A stretch of DNA of 64,000 nucleotides, from assembly GCA_021200315.1 (NCBI GenBank), contig JAJQGU010000073.1, forward strand, positions 20,012 through 84,011, given 5' to 3'. The first letter of the stretch is position 1. Every line of letters begins with the position of its first letter. Positions 9,213 to 18,241 of this stretch are shown piece after piece. A program made the position numbers and the translations under genes. Below the pieces are notes generated by a model. The model searched no databases. It saw nothing but the letters and a program-made list of their open reading frames with translations, and was not told the origin of the DNA. The stretch comes from Akkermansiaceae bacterium (GTDB lineage: Bacteria > Verrucomicrobiota > Verrucomicrobiia > Verrucomicrobiales > Akkermansiaceae).

Positions 9213-11180
9213 CTACAACTCATTGCGGGCGATGGCTCGCGAGGTGCGCTCAATTTCTTCGCTGAGTTCGGCCCAGCGGGTGAACGAAGCCTCAAGTCCT
9301 CTGTCGAGCTCCTGAAATTCCTTCGTGAGAGCATTTAAGCGCTTGGCGTCCGAGAGAACATCCGGCTGTCCGAGTTCGGAGATGACGGCCGCCTTGCGTG
9401 CCTCTCTGGCGGCGATGCTTTGTTCGAGGCTTTCAAGTTCAGTTTGGAGTGGTTTCAGGAACCGGGTCTTCCTGCGGCGCAATTCGGCCTCGGCACGGCG
9501 TTTTTCCCGGCGGCCGCCGCCTCCTGTCGGCCGAGCAGCGGAAGAGGCAGAGAATGGAGCCGCTTCTCTTTCCGCGGTTTCCAAATAGTTGCTGACGTTG
9601 CCGTAGAAAAGGCGGGGGGGCAGACCCGGGCGGAATTCAAGCACTTTGTTGACGATGGGATCGAGAAAGGAACGATTGTGAGAAACGATGCAATATGAGC
9701 CCGGGTATTCGAGCAGAGCCTTTTGAAGCACGCTTTGCGACTGGAAATCAAGATGATTCGTCGGCTCGTCCATGATGAGGAAGTTGGCCGGCTTCAGCAG
9801 CATGCACACGAGCGCCACGCGGGAACGCTCGCCCCCCGAGAGTACGCCGATGCGCTTGAATACGTCATCTCCGCGAAAGAGAAAACACCCGAGAATGTTG
9901 CGCACGATGGGAGCCGTTCTGGCCGAGGCGGCGGCGGTGACGCATTCAAGTACAGTCTGCCCGGGGTCGAGCACATCGGCGTGAGTCTGTGAGAAAAAGG
10001 CCGTTTCGGTGTGGCTCCCGAAAGTGTGCGCACCTGAATCCGGCGCCTCCGCGGCGGAGAGGATGCGCGTAAATGTTGATTTTCCCGCGCCGTTCACGCC
10101 TACGATGGCAATGCGGTCGCCCTTTTCTATGACGAAAGAGAAGTCGCGCAGAAGTTCAATGCTGCCATATGCCTTTGACACCGAATCGAGCCGCACAACC
10201 ACATGCCCGCCCGGCGGCGGATCGGGGAAGCGGAAATTCATGACCGCGTCGTCATCTTCAAGCTCGATGAGTTCGATCTTCTCAAGCTGCTTGATGCGCG
10301 ATTGCACAAGCGATGCTTTAGTGGCCTTGGCACGGAACCGATCGATGAATTCGCGGGTTTTGGCAAGCTCGCGCTGCTGAGCCTTGTATTGGCGCCGGAG
10401 GATTTCCCGGCGCTCCCTGCTTTCTTTCAGAAAGGATGAGAAATTGCCGGAGTACTCTTCGGCTCGTCCATGGTGGAAGGCAATCGTGCGGGTGACGAGA
10501 GAGTCGAGCAGGGCAATGTCATGCGAAATGATTGCCACGGCTCCGCGGAATCCCTTGAGGTACTGTTCCATCCATCGCTGTGAACGGATGTCGAGGTGAT
10601 TGGTGGGTTCGTCGAGCAACAAGACATCCGGATTTCCCAGAAACAATTTGGCCAGCGCAATGCGCATCTGCCAGCCGCCGGAAAACTCGCCGCAGTCGCG
10701 TTCGAAGTCCTCCTCGTGAAATCCGAGCCCGCGCAGGATGGCTTCCGCGCGCGGCCGGAGTTTCGAGAGCTCGTTGTCGTGCAGTTGCAGTTCAAGTGTC
10801 CCGATCTGATCCAGCAATGAGGCGTATTCGGGAGAGTCGGCAGGCAGGACGCTCATCTGGTCGGACAGGGCTTCCACCCGTGCGGCCGCTTCGAGAAGAC
10901 CGCCGGCCGCGCTCAGCGTTTCCTCGTACAGAGAGCGGCCCGAGACGTGGATCCCTTCTTGCGGCAGGTAGCCCACGCGTGCGCCGGCAGACAGAAGCAC
11001 CCGCCCCGAATCCGGTTCCATCGTCCCAGCAATGCACTTCATCAGGGTGGATTTTCCCGCGCCGTTCTGCCCGGCAAAGGCAAGCCGTTCCCCCTCATTC
11101 ACCGTGAAGGACAGATCGTCGAACAGCACGCGGGCTGCGTACTGAATGTGCAGGTTCTGTACTGCGAATACCACTTTCAC
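9213..11180 (-). CDS. ABC-F family ATP-binding protein (Uup/YheS/EttA-like)
   Basis: Two ABC domains with GQNGAGKST / GVNGAGKST, FSGGWQMR and LSGGERSR, DEPTNHLD twice, no TM segments, C-terminal coiled-coil; GTG start. Confidence 0.93.
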   Translation of the reverse strand: MKVVFAVQNLHIQYAARVLFDDLSFTVNEGERLAFAGQNGAGKSTLMKCIAGTMEPDSGRVLLSAGARVGYLPQEGIHVSGRSLYEETLSAAGGLLEAAARVEALSDQMSVLPADSPEYASLLDQIGTLELQLHDNELSKLRPRAEAILRGLGFHEEDFERDCGEFSGGWQMRIALAKLFLGNPDVLLLDEPTNHLDIRSQRWMEQYLKGFRGAVAIISHDIALLDSLVTRTIAFHHGRAEEYSGNFSSFLKESRERREILRRQYKAQQRELAKTREFIDRFRAKATKASLVQSRIKQLEKIELIELEDDDAVMNFRFPDPPPGGHVVVRLDSVSKAYGSIELLRDFSFVIEKGDRIAIVGVNGAGKSTFTRILSAAEAPDSGAHTFGSHTETAFFSQTHADVLDPGQTVLECVTAAASARTAPIVRNILGCFLFRGDDVFKRIGVLSGGERSRVALVCMLLKPANFLIMDEPTNHLDFQSQSVLQKALLEYPGSYCIVSHNRSFLDPIVNKVLEFRPGLPPRLFYGNVSNYLETAEREAAPFSASSAARPTGGGGRREKRRAEAELRRRKTRFLKPLQTELESLEQSIAAREARKAAVISELGQPDVLSDAKRLNALTKEFQELDRGLEASFTRWAELSEEIERTSRAIARNEL

Positions 11181-11262
11181 TCATTTGGCGGGAGCCGGAT
11201 GTCCGGACAACGTGCCGGCGCTTTCCGCGGAACGGTTCACCAATCCCCCCGCATTCTGTTTC

Positions 11263-11787
11263 TCATTTCCCCAGAACCTTGTTCCACTTGGCAATACGCC
11301 CCTTCTGCTCATCAAATAAATCGGAGCAATCGTCCTGAATTTCAATCGTCTGAATCGTGTCGCCCTGGCGGATGGCGTTCACCACAGCCTGGTCTTCCTT
11401 ACCGTGCACCCTGCCGAAGACAGTATGCTTGCCGTCGAGCCACGGGGTCTCCGTGTGAGTAATGAAGAATTGCGAACCGTTCGTTCCCAAACCATCCCAT
11501 GCCTTGCCGGCATTGGCCATTGAGAGCGTGCCGGGGGCGTCGTGTTTCAGGTCGGGGCGGCATTCGTCGTCAAAGCGGTAGCCGGGGCCTCCCCGTCCGG
11601 TGCCTTCGGGGCAGCCGCCTTGAATCATGAAATCGGCGATCACGCGATGGAAGGAGAGTCCATCGTAAAAGCCATGCCGCGCCAAGTTGAGAAACGACGC
11701 GGCGGTGACAGGCGTTCTCGAGGCGAACACCGTCAGTTTGATGTCGCCCTTGGAGGTTTTGATCGTGATATTTTTGTCGGTGGCCAT
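11263..11787 (-). CDS. Cyclophilin-type peptidyl-prolyl cis-trans isomerase
   Basis: [37 protein letters not shown]...[24 protein letters not shown]. Confidence 0.93.
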   Translation of the reverse strand: MATDKNITIKTSKGDIKLTVFASRTPVTAASFLNLARHGFYDGLSFHRVIADFMIQGGCPEGTGRGGPGYRFDDECRPDLKHDAPGTLSMANAGKAWDGLGTNGSQFFITHTETPWLDGKHTVFGRVHGKEDQAVVNAIRQGDTIQTIEIQDDCSDLFDEQKGRIAKWNKVLGK

Positions 11788-11938
11788 GCGCACAGGGTAA
11801 CAAAGACGGGTATCGAATGCAAGGCTTGATGAAGAACAGACGCATCACGGAGACATGCCCGACGGCGTTTTGCCCTGCCTCCCCCGCGTGAGGGGAAAGG
11901 CGTAGGCGGCGCTGCGCCCGTATAGCCGGGCTTGGCGG

Positions 11939-12709
11939 TCAGGAAGGAAGTGTGAGATGCGCTTTCCATGTGCGGACGGCATGGGCGATTTCTTCGGAAA
12001 CTTGAGCCTGCGGCTTGACGAAGGAGGGGGTGAACCATGGAAAGGCTCCCACGAGGTCGTGAATAACCACCACTTCGCCGTCGCTGGTGCCATGGCCGGC
12101 TCCGATGCCGATGGTGGGTATGGGGCTGCGGGCTGTGATGCGTCTGGCAGTGGAGCCTTTGGTGCACTCCACCACGGCGGCAAAGGCGCCGGCGGCGGCT
12201 ATGGCGGAGATGTCCTCCATCAAGGCGGCCGCTTCCTCTTCGCTTCTGCCTTTCATTTTATAGCCGCCCTCTTCGAGCACTTTTTGGGGGAGGAGGCCGA
12301 TGTGGCCCATTACGGGAATACCTGCCGCCCTGATGGCCGCGATGTGCGGCGCTTTCTCAACGCCTCCTTCAAGTTTCACGGCTCCTGCCCCGGTGGCCGC
12401 CAAAGTGCGTGCCGATTTCACGGCCTGATCAGGCGTATCGTAGGTGTGGATAGGCATGTCGACTACCACGAGCGCGGTTTTGACGGCGCGCGCTACCATT
12501 TCGCCGTGGTGAATCATGTGGGGGAGTGTGACGTGCGTGGTATCCGGATAGCCCATTACGACCATTCCGAGGGAATCGCCCACGAGGATGATGTCCACGC
12601 CGGTTTCATCGAGCAGGCGCGCCGTCGGATAGTCGTAGGCGGTCAGCATGGCAATGGGGCGCACTCCGCGAAGCGCCTGAATGCGTGCAATGGTTTCAGT
12701 GGTGTTCAT
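11939..12709 (-). CDS. panB: 3-methyl-2-oxobutanoate hydroxymethyltransferase
   Basis: MLTAYDYPTARLLDETGVDIILVGDSLGMVVMGYPDT, VKLEGG, GHIGLLPQ, IPTIGIGAG. Confidence 0.96.
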   Translation of the reverse strand: MNTTETIARIQALRGVRPIAMLTAYDYPTARLLDETGVDIILVGDSLGMVVMGYPDTTHVTLPHMIHHGEMVARAVKTALVVVDMPIHTYDTPDQAVKSARTLAATGAGAVKLEGGVEKAPHIAAIRAAGIPVMGHIGLLPQKVLEEGGYKMKGRSEEEAAALMEDISAIAAAGAFAAVVECTKGSTARRITARSPIPTIGIGAGHGTSDGEVVVIHDLVGAFPWFTPSFVKPQAQVSEEIAHAVRTWKAHLTLPS

Positions 12710-13221
12710 GATTGCGAAAAAAGAATGGGTGCAGGCTCGGCGCCGTCCAGGGCGGCAAGCAGGGCGGCCACCGTATCGTTCTGTCCGGGAAGAACGAGCT
12801 TCGGCCGGATGTCCGCCAAGGGCTTCAGCACGAAGCGCCGGATGTGTGCCCGGGGATGAGGGAGGACAAGGCCGGGAAGATCGAGAGCGAGGGAGCCCAT
12901 GTAGAGAATATCCGCGTCAAGCGTGCGGGGAGCGCCATAAATGCCGGTGCGCATGCGTCCGGCCCGTTGTTCGAGGTCGTGACAAAAGGCAAGCAGAGTC
13001 AGGGGGCGCCAATCGCACTGTACTTCGGCCACGGCGTTGAGATAAGGGGGGGAGCCTGCCGGACAGCCTTGCGGAACCGTTTCGTAAACAGGGGAACAGA
13101 GCACCTGCCCGAAGGCGGATTCCAGCGCGGAGATCGCCTGCGCCAGATGTGCTGCACGGTCTCCCAGGTTGGATCCCAACGCGATCCCACAGGGAAGAGA
13201 AGCTGGGGAGAAACCAATCAT
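12706..13221 (-). CDS. folK: 2-amino-4-hydroxy-6-hydroxymethyldihydropteridine pyrophosphokinase
   Basis: ALGSNLGDRAAHL, RTLDADILYMGSLALDLPGLVLPHPRAHIRRFVLKPLADI; 4-nt overlap with panB; start at 13221 avoids dapB overlap. Confidence 0.92.
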   Translation of the reverse strand: MIGFSPASLPCGIALGSNLGDRAAHLAQAISALESAFGQVLCSPVYETVPQGCPAGSPPYLNAVAEVQCDWRPLTLLAFCHDLEQRAGRMRTGIYGAPRTLDADILYMGSLALDLPGLVLPHPRAHIRRFVLKPLADIRPKLVLPGQNDTVAALLAALDGAEPAPILFSQS

Positions 13222-13261
13222 GGCAATCAGGCTCCCGGGGCAGACCGGAAAAAAGGCGGAG

Positions 13262-14005
13262 TCAGGATTGCTCCCGCAGCCCCAACACGTCTTCCATGTC
13301 ATAGAGGCCGGTTCCTTTGCCTTGCAGCCAGAGGGCGGCGCGGACGGCGCCGGAAGCGAAGGTCATGCGGCTCGACGCCCTGTGTGTGAGCTCCACGCGT
13401 TCACCGTCGGCCGCAAATACAACGGTGTGATCCCCCACCACGTCGCCGCCGCGCATGCTGTGCATGCCGATTTCCCGCTGCTTCCGTGCGCCCACAAGAC
13501 CTTTCCGGCCGCAAGCCACATCCGCATCCGCACTGTAGCCGCGCGTTTTGCAGAGCTCTTCGGCCAGGCGTCGCGCCGTGCCCGAGGGGGCGTCAATCTT
13601 GTGGCGGTGGTGCATTTCGACAATCTCGATGTCGAAGGAGTCTCCGAGAATACGGGAAGCGTGCCGAGTCAGCCAGAAAAGGGTATTTACCCCTGCGGAA
13701 TAATTGGCGGCAAACACAATGGGAAGCTCTTTCGCCGCCTCGTCGATGGCCCGGCGTTCCTCCGCCGTATGCCCGGTGGTGCCGATCACCAGGGGTACCC
13801 GGCGCCGAATGGATTCCGCAAGCAGTTCCTTCGTGAAGCCGTGGAAGGAAAAGTCAATGGCGATATCGGCCTTCTCCAGGGCCGGGCCGAGCTCCTGCCC
13901 CGCATCGTGCGTGGCGGCCAGACGGGTGTCTGGGTTCTCTTCCACCGCCTGCCGCACAGCTTTGCCCATGCGCCCCGAAATACCTGTGACGAGAATGTTC
14001 AACAT
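13262..14005 (-). CDS. dapB: 4-hydroxy-tetrahydrodipicolinate reductase
   Basis: MLNILVTGISGRMGKAV, IGTTGHTAEE, FAANYSAGVNTLF, EIVEMHHRHKIDAPSGTA. Confidence 0.95.
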   Translation of the reverse strand: MLNILVTGISGRMGKAVRQAVEENPDTRLAATHDAGQELGPALEKADIAIDFSFHGFTKELLAESIRRRVPLVIGTTGHTAEERRAIDEAAKELPIVFAANYSAGVNTLFWLTRHASRILGDSFDIEIVEMHHRHKIDAPSGTARRLAEELCKTRGYSADADVACGRKGLVGARKQREIGMHSMRGGDVVGDHTVVFAADGERVELTHRASSRMTFASGAVRAALWLQGKGTGLYDMEDVLGLREQS

Positions 14006-14010
14006 GGCGA

Positions 14011-14892
14011 TCAGAGCAAGTGAAAGCGGTTCAGAAGCCCGCGGAGCACATCCTGCTTCTCTTCATGGAGAGGAGCGAGCGGCAGGCGGATATCCCATGA
14101 GATTTCACCGCGCAGGGCGAGAGCCGCCTTGATGGGCACGGGGTTCGTGTCGAGCGTCATCAAGCCTTTCATCAGCGGGTAGAACTTTTTCTGCAAGGCG
14201 CGTGCAGCGTTCATGTCGCCGGAGAGCGCAGCGTCCACAAGCCGCTTCATGAAATCGGGGGCGAGGTTCGACGTCACCGAGACAAGCCCCTGCGCCCCGC
14301 ACGAAATAAATGGCACCGCGAGCCCATCGTCGCCGCACAGGACGGAAAAATCATCCGGCAGCGCCTCACAGAGGCGGTTCACTCGGTCCACGCTGCCGCC
14401 GGCTTCTTTCACGGCAATGACATTCGGACAATCGGCGGCCAGCCGGACGATGACCTCCACGGGAATTTCGATGCCGCAGCGGCCCGGGATGCTGTAGAGC
14501 ATGACGGGCAGAGAGGTCGCTTCGGCCACCATGCGGAAGTGGCGGTACAGACCTTCCCGGGAGGGCTTGTTGTAATAGGGGCATACCTGCAATGTGCCGT
14601 GAGCGCCCATTTTTTCGGCATCGCGCGTCAGGGCAACGGCCTCTTCGGTGGAGTTGGAGCCCGTGCCGGCAATCACCTGCACCCGATCCCGGGCGGTCTC
14701 AATGGCCAGGCGAATGACATCCGCATGTTCCTTGTGCGAGAGGGTGGGCGATTCGCCCGTCGTTCCCACGGGGACGATCCCATCGACTCCGGCGGCAATC
14801 TGGCGTTCGATCAAGGCCTGATAGGCTTCGGCGTCCACCCTGCCGTCGCGAAAAGGTGTGATCAGTGCTGTGTAAAGACCGCAGTATTTCAT
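14011..14892 (-). CDS. dapA: 4-hydroxy-tetrahydrodipicolinate synthase
   Basis: GLYTALITPFRDG, GVDGIVPVGTTGESPTLSHKEH, YYNKPSREGLYRHF, YSIPGRCGIEI; start at MKYCG consistent with TATGCT -10 12 nt upstream. Confidence 0.95.
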   Translation of the reverse strand: MKYCGLYTALITPFRDGRVDAEAYQALIERQIAAGVDGIVPVGTTGESPTLSHKEHADVIRLAIETARDRVQVIAGTGSNSTEEAVALTRDAEKMGAHGTLQVCPYYNKPSREGLYRHFRMVAEATSLPVMLYSIPGRCGIEIPVEVIVRLAADCPNVIAVKEAGGSVDRVNRLCEALPDDFSVLCGDDGLAVPFISCGAQGLVSVTSNLAPDFMKRLVDAALSGDMNAARALQKKFYPLMKGLMTLDTNPVPIKAALALRGEISWDIRLPLAPLHEEKQDVLRGLLNRFHLL

Positions 14893-15040
14893 ATCTCGGC
14901 ATCGAGCATACCTCACCTGCCCGCGTTTGTCACGTCCATTTCCTCCCAATCTGCCGGAGAGCGGAGACATGGCAAGCCGGGCTTCCGAGTGCCCGTGCGT
15001 CCCGATGCGCTCCGCAGTTCCGAACCTCGCCGTTTTCCGT

Positions 15041-16690
15041 TCACAAGTAGTTTCCTATCGATCGAATCGTGCGATAAATTTCCCGGTGCTCGGCCAAGAG
15101 GGGGGCGAGCTGCTCCGTGTTGCGCGTCACTTTAAGACGCGGTTCGGTGAAGAGTTTGCGGTAAGCCGAGACGCGCGAGACGAGCAGTTGCTGCAGAGCC
15201 GGCCGCAGAATTTCGGTCACGGTCATTTGCAGCGGTGCGGAAAATTCTTCGATGCGGCGTTTCAGGCGCGCTTTCTCCCACCAGAGAATAGTGCAGCCGA
15301 TCAACCAAACCAGCGCACAGACGGAAAGACTCGCCAGCCCCAGCGTATGGTGGCCGAGTCCTCCGAAGATGCCGGCTGTGATGATGAAGAACAGAGTCAT
15401 GTAGATGATGCGCGTCATCCAAGTGATTTGCTCATGGCATATATTAATTAGAAACGGCTTGACGCCCAATTTATTCAGGGGTTTGTACATCATGTGCCCC
15501 AGTTCTCTGCGCAGTGTCTGCAATTCTTCTTCCAGCTGTTTCTCCGGGAATTCGCCTATATCGCATTCGAGCTTTTGTTTCATGCGGGGGCGAATCTGAA
15601 CCCAGTTTTCGCGGCAGGAAAAGATGAAAGCGCGGTCCTGCGCCTCTTGCCGCCTTTCAATCGCCCTGCGGACGAGATTGTAATATAATCCGTCGACCTT
15701 TTCTCCCAGGCGTTCGAGTTGAAGCATCTTGCCGGGCGTCACCAGAAAACCGAACCGCCAGGAGAGCATGTTCGACAAGTCGGGAACAAGTGACTGCACG
15801 ATATGCCCCAAGCCTTGAACCTGCCTGGGAATGCTTTCGGCCTGCTGGCGTTGAAAGACGTCGATCTCGCTGTCGATGCCGCTCAAAAAGCCGCTGTCTG
15901 TGCGAAGCATCTGATTGCGCCGCCGGAGTATGCTGGCCTGTTCGTCCAAGAGGTTCACTGCGGCCGTGTAGAGCCGGTGCAGATCACCCCTGAGCAGGGA
16001 GGGAGAATCGAGCGCATCCTGCACGCGCTCGGCGAAGACATCGAGACCCGTGCCTTGGATTGTCCCGCCGGGCGTTACTTGGTAGAGGGGCAGCTCTATG
16101 CCGAGGCGTTTCATACTCAGTTCCCGGATCTGCGCTTTGATCGTCCGGATGTCTTCGGGAGAGCGGCGGTCGCAGTGGGTCAGCGCAATGATGCGCAGAG
16201 TACGGAAGCCCTCCGGCAAGCCGGAGAGCAGCTCCCATGCGGAGGGGCACCAAGGGTTGTCGCCGCCCATGACCGCAATCACGAGATCGCTTTCCGCCAA
16301 AAGGGGAGCTATTGCCTGGCGCACGGCATTTTCGCGGCAATCGCCGGTGTCGACGAGCTCCAGCCGGTCGAGCTGGTAGTCCCCCAGAAACCGGGAATTC
16401 TCCGAATCGCCGTCGTCATTGCCGAGACGCCAGCGGATGAAGTGCGCTTTCATCTCATGGGCGGCGATGCAGGGAATGCCGAGCAGCCCGGCGATCAAAG
16501 ACGATTTGCCGCAGCCTTTTTCTCCGATGATGACAATGCGGCGCGTGCGCGCGACAAGAGCCAGCCTTTTTTCCACTTCGGGCGCCATGGCGGAAGGCTC
16601 GTCGGAGTCGATTTTCCGGCAAAGCTCCAGGGAGCGTCCGGCCCAATACCGCACGATGCTTTCTGTTCTTCTGAAATTGCGTTTCAGCAT
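15041..16690 (-). CDS. Dynamin-like / P-loop GTPase with C-terminal transmembrane hairpin (549 aa)
   Basis: Walker A GEKGCGKSS, Walker B-like LELVDTGD, G4-like LTHCD, long helical middle, two C-terminal hydrophobic segments (IIYMTLFFIITAGIFGGLG; LASLSVCALVWLIGCTILWW). Confidence 0.6.
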   Translation of the reverse strand: MLKRNFRRTESIVRYWAGRSLELCRKIDSDEPSAMAPEVEKRLALVARTRRIVIIGEKGCGKSSLIAGLLGIPCIAAHEMKAHFIRWRLGNDDGDSENSRFLGDYQLDRLELVDTGDCRENAVRQAIAPLLAESDLVIAVMGGDNPWCPSAWELLSGLPEGFRTLRIIALTHCDRRSPEDIRTIKAQIRELSMKRLGIELPLYQVTPGGTIQGTGLDVFAERVQDALDSPSLLRGDLHRLYTAAVNLLDEQASILRRRNQMLRTDSGFLSGIDSEIDVFQRQQAESIPRQVQGLGHIVQSLVPDLSNMLSWRFGFLVTPGKMLQLERLGEKVDGLYYNLVRRAIERRQEAQDRAFIFSCRENWVQIRPRMKQKLECDIGEFPEKQLEEELQTLRRELGHMMYKPLNKLGVKPFLINICHEQITWMTRIIYMTLFFIITAGIFGGLGHHTLGLASLSVCALVWLIGCTILWWEKARLKRRIEEFSAPLQMTVTEILRPALQQLLVSRVSAYRKLFTEPRLKVTRNTEQLAPLLAEHREIYRTIRSIGNYL

Positions 16691-16905
16691 TCGCCCGCCC
16701 GGCGCACATAGTACTGAAAAGGACGGTGTCTGTCCACTCCAAAAGCGTTCTCTTCACCTGAAGAAGCGGCTTGCATTCCGTTCAGTCTGTGCACGCCTGC
16801 GCGGCAGCCTCCATGAAAAGCCCCGCTCTTCCGGCGGATTGGCGGGAGGATGTTCTCCCCCCCCCCCTCCTCCGGCTCGGGCGAACAGTTGGAGTTTAGA
16901 TTTGC

Positions 16906-18171
16906 ATGAGGAGCGGGTTGGGCTTACATGTTTCGTTCATGCCTTCTCCTGTCGACGAACCGCCGTGGACTGCCTGCCGCGTGCATTTCCTGATCGTGTT
17001 TCTGCTGGTAAGCTTCAATCTGCGCATGTCGTTTGCGGCGGCAGATCCTCTGCTGCTGTACCTGGAAAGAGATTTGAAGCTGAGCCTGACGGACAGCGGG
17101 ATTTTTGCCGTGCTGCCGGTGATGGTGCTGGGGGTGGCTTCGACGCTGGCAGCGAGACTGGTGTCGGTCATTCGTCCGCGCATGGTGGTTTTGATTTTTC
17201 TGGCCGTGGCCGTCTTGGGTGTTTTGTGGCGCAGCTACGGCGGCATGGTCGGTCTCTTTGGAGGAATGGTGTTCATCGGACTGGGATTGGGGGTGGTCGG
17301 CTCGGCCATCCTGGGGGTGCTGAAGGATGTGTTCCCGTTCCGTTCTGAAATGATCATGGGGGGCTACACGGCGTTTGTCTGTCTGGGCACTTCCGTGGGT
17401 TCCGGGTGTTCTCTGCCACTGGCGTCAGCGCTGGGCGGGTGGAAACCCGGCCTGGCCTTTTGGGCCGTCCCTCTGGCCGTGACTCTTCTTCTCTGGCTGG
17501 GAATGATGCATTACGGGAAAGACATGGGAAAAACCACTCATCGCAGGCTTCAGGCGAGCATACGGCCTCTGTTGGGGCAGAAAAAGGCATGGACGGTGTC
17601 CATCTTTTACCTTTTTCGAGTGGCGGGAGCCTATCTGCTGACCATCTGGCTGGCCTCCCTGATGCGCAGGCGCGGCATGAATGCCGACGAATCGGGATTT
17701 GTCCTTGCCTTGGCCACCTTGTGTCAAATCCCTTCGTCGCTGCTTTCCGGCAAGTGCGTGCAATGGCTGGGAGGGCAGGCCCGGCTGATGTTCGTCACCA
17801 TCCCTTTGTCCATTGCCGCCTGCTGGGGGCTGCTCTTCGGCTCTCTGTCCTGGTGGCCCTGTTTTTCGGTGATATTCGGGTTGTGCATCGGCTTCATTTT
17901 CACCCTGGGCATGGGGCTGATCGTACAACGCGCGGCAGATGAGGCGACTGTTGTTGCGCTGTCGGGGATGTCGCAGGGCGTCGGCTTCATCGCGGGCGGT
18001 CTGCTGGCCTGGGTCGGCAATTTCTGTGTGGGCTCGCCGCATGCGGAGCTGTACATTGCCGTCCTTTATACAGTCTACGGACTGGGTGGATTGGTGTTCG
18101 GCCTTCTGGCCGCCCGTCCCGGCATGGTGTCCGGAGCGGGAGAAAAGACACACGGGCAGCCGCAGGAGTGA
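16906..18171 (+). CDS. MFS transporter (CynX/NimT-like)
   Basis: About 12 hydrophobic segments; VSFNLRMSFAAADPLL...LSLTDSGIFAVLPVMVLG pattern typical of cyanate/nitrate-family MFS; exact start uncertain. Confidence 0.82.
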   Translation: MRSGLGLHVSFMPSPVDEPPWTACRVHFLIVFLLVSFNLRMSFAAADPLLLYLERDLKLSLTDSGIFAVLPVMVLGVASTLAARLVSVIRPRMVVLIFLAVAVLGVLWRSYGGMVGLFGGMVFIGLGLGVVGSAILGVLKDVFPFRSEMIMGGYTAFVCLGTSVGSGCSLPLASALGGWKPGLAFWAVPLAVTLLLWLGMMHYGKDMGKTTHRRLQASIRPLLGQKKAWTVSIFYLFRVAGAYLLTIWLASLMRRRGMNADESGFVLALATLCQIPSSLLSGKCVQWLGGQARLMFVTIPLSIAACWGLLFGSLSWWPCFSVIFGLCIGFIFTLGMGLIVQRAADEATVVALSGMSQGVGFIAGGLLAWVGNFCVGSPHAELYIAVLYTVYGLGGLVFGLLAARPGMVSGAGEKTHGQPQE

Positions 18172-18201
18172 AGAACGGCGCGGGGATGCCTTCTTTCGGC
18201 C

Positions 18202-18231
18202 TTGACTTCCATCAAAAGCATTTTATATAGT
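18202..18231 (+). promoter_or_regulatory. Sigma70-type promoter for the M16 fusion gene
   Basis: TTGACT (18202-18207), 18-nt spacer, TATAGT (18226-18231), 10 nt before ATG 18242. Confidence 0.55.
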
Positions 18232-18241
18232 AGACAGCGGT

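Noticed and set aside
12712-14023. Plus-strand ORFs antisense to folK/dapB
   Set aside because: High-GC shadow ORFs; biosynthetic genes on minus strand are clear
14893-14970. Lysine riboswitch upstream of dapA
   Set aside because: Putative -10 is only 12 nt before the dapA ATG, leaving no leader for a riboswitch
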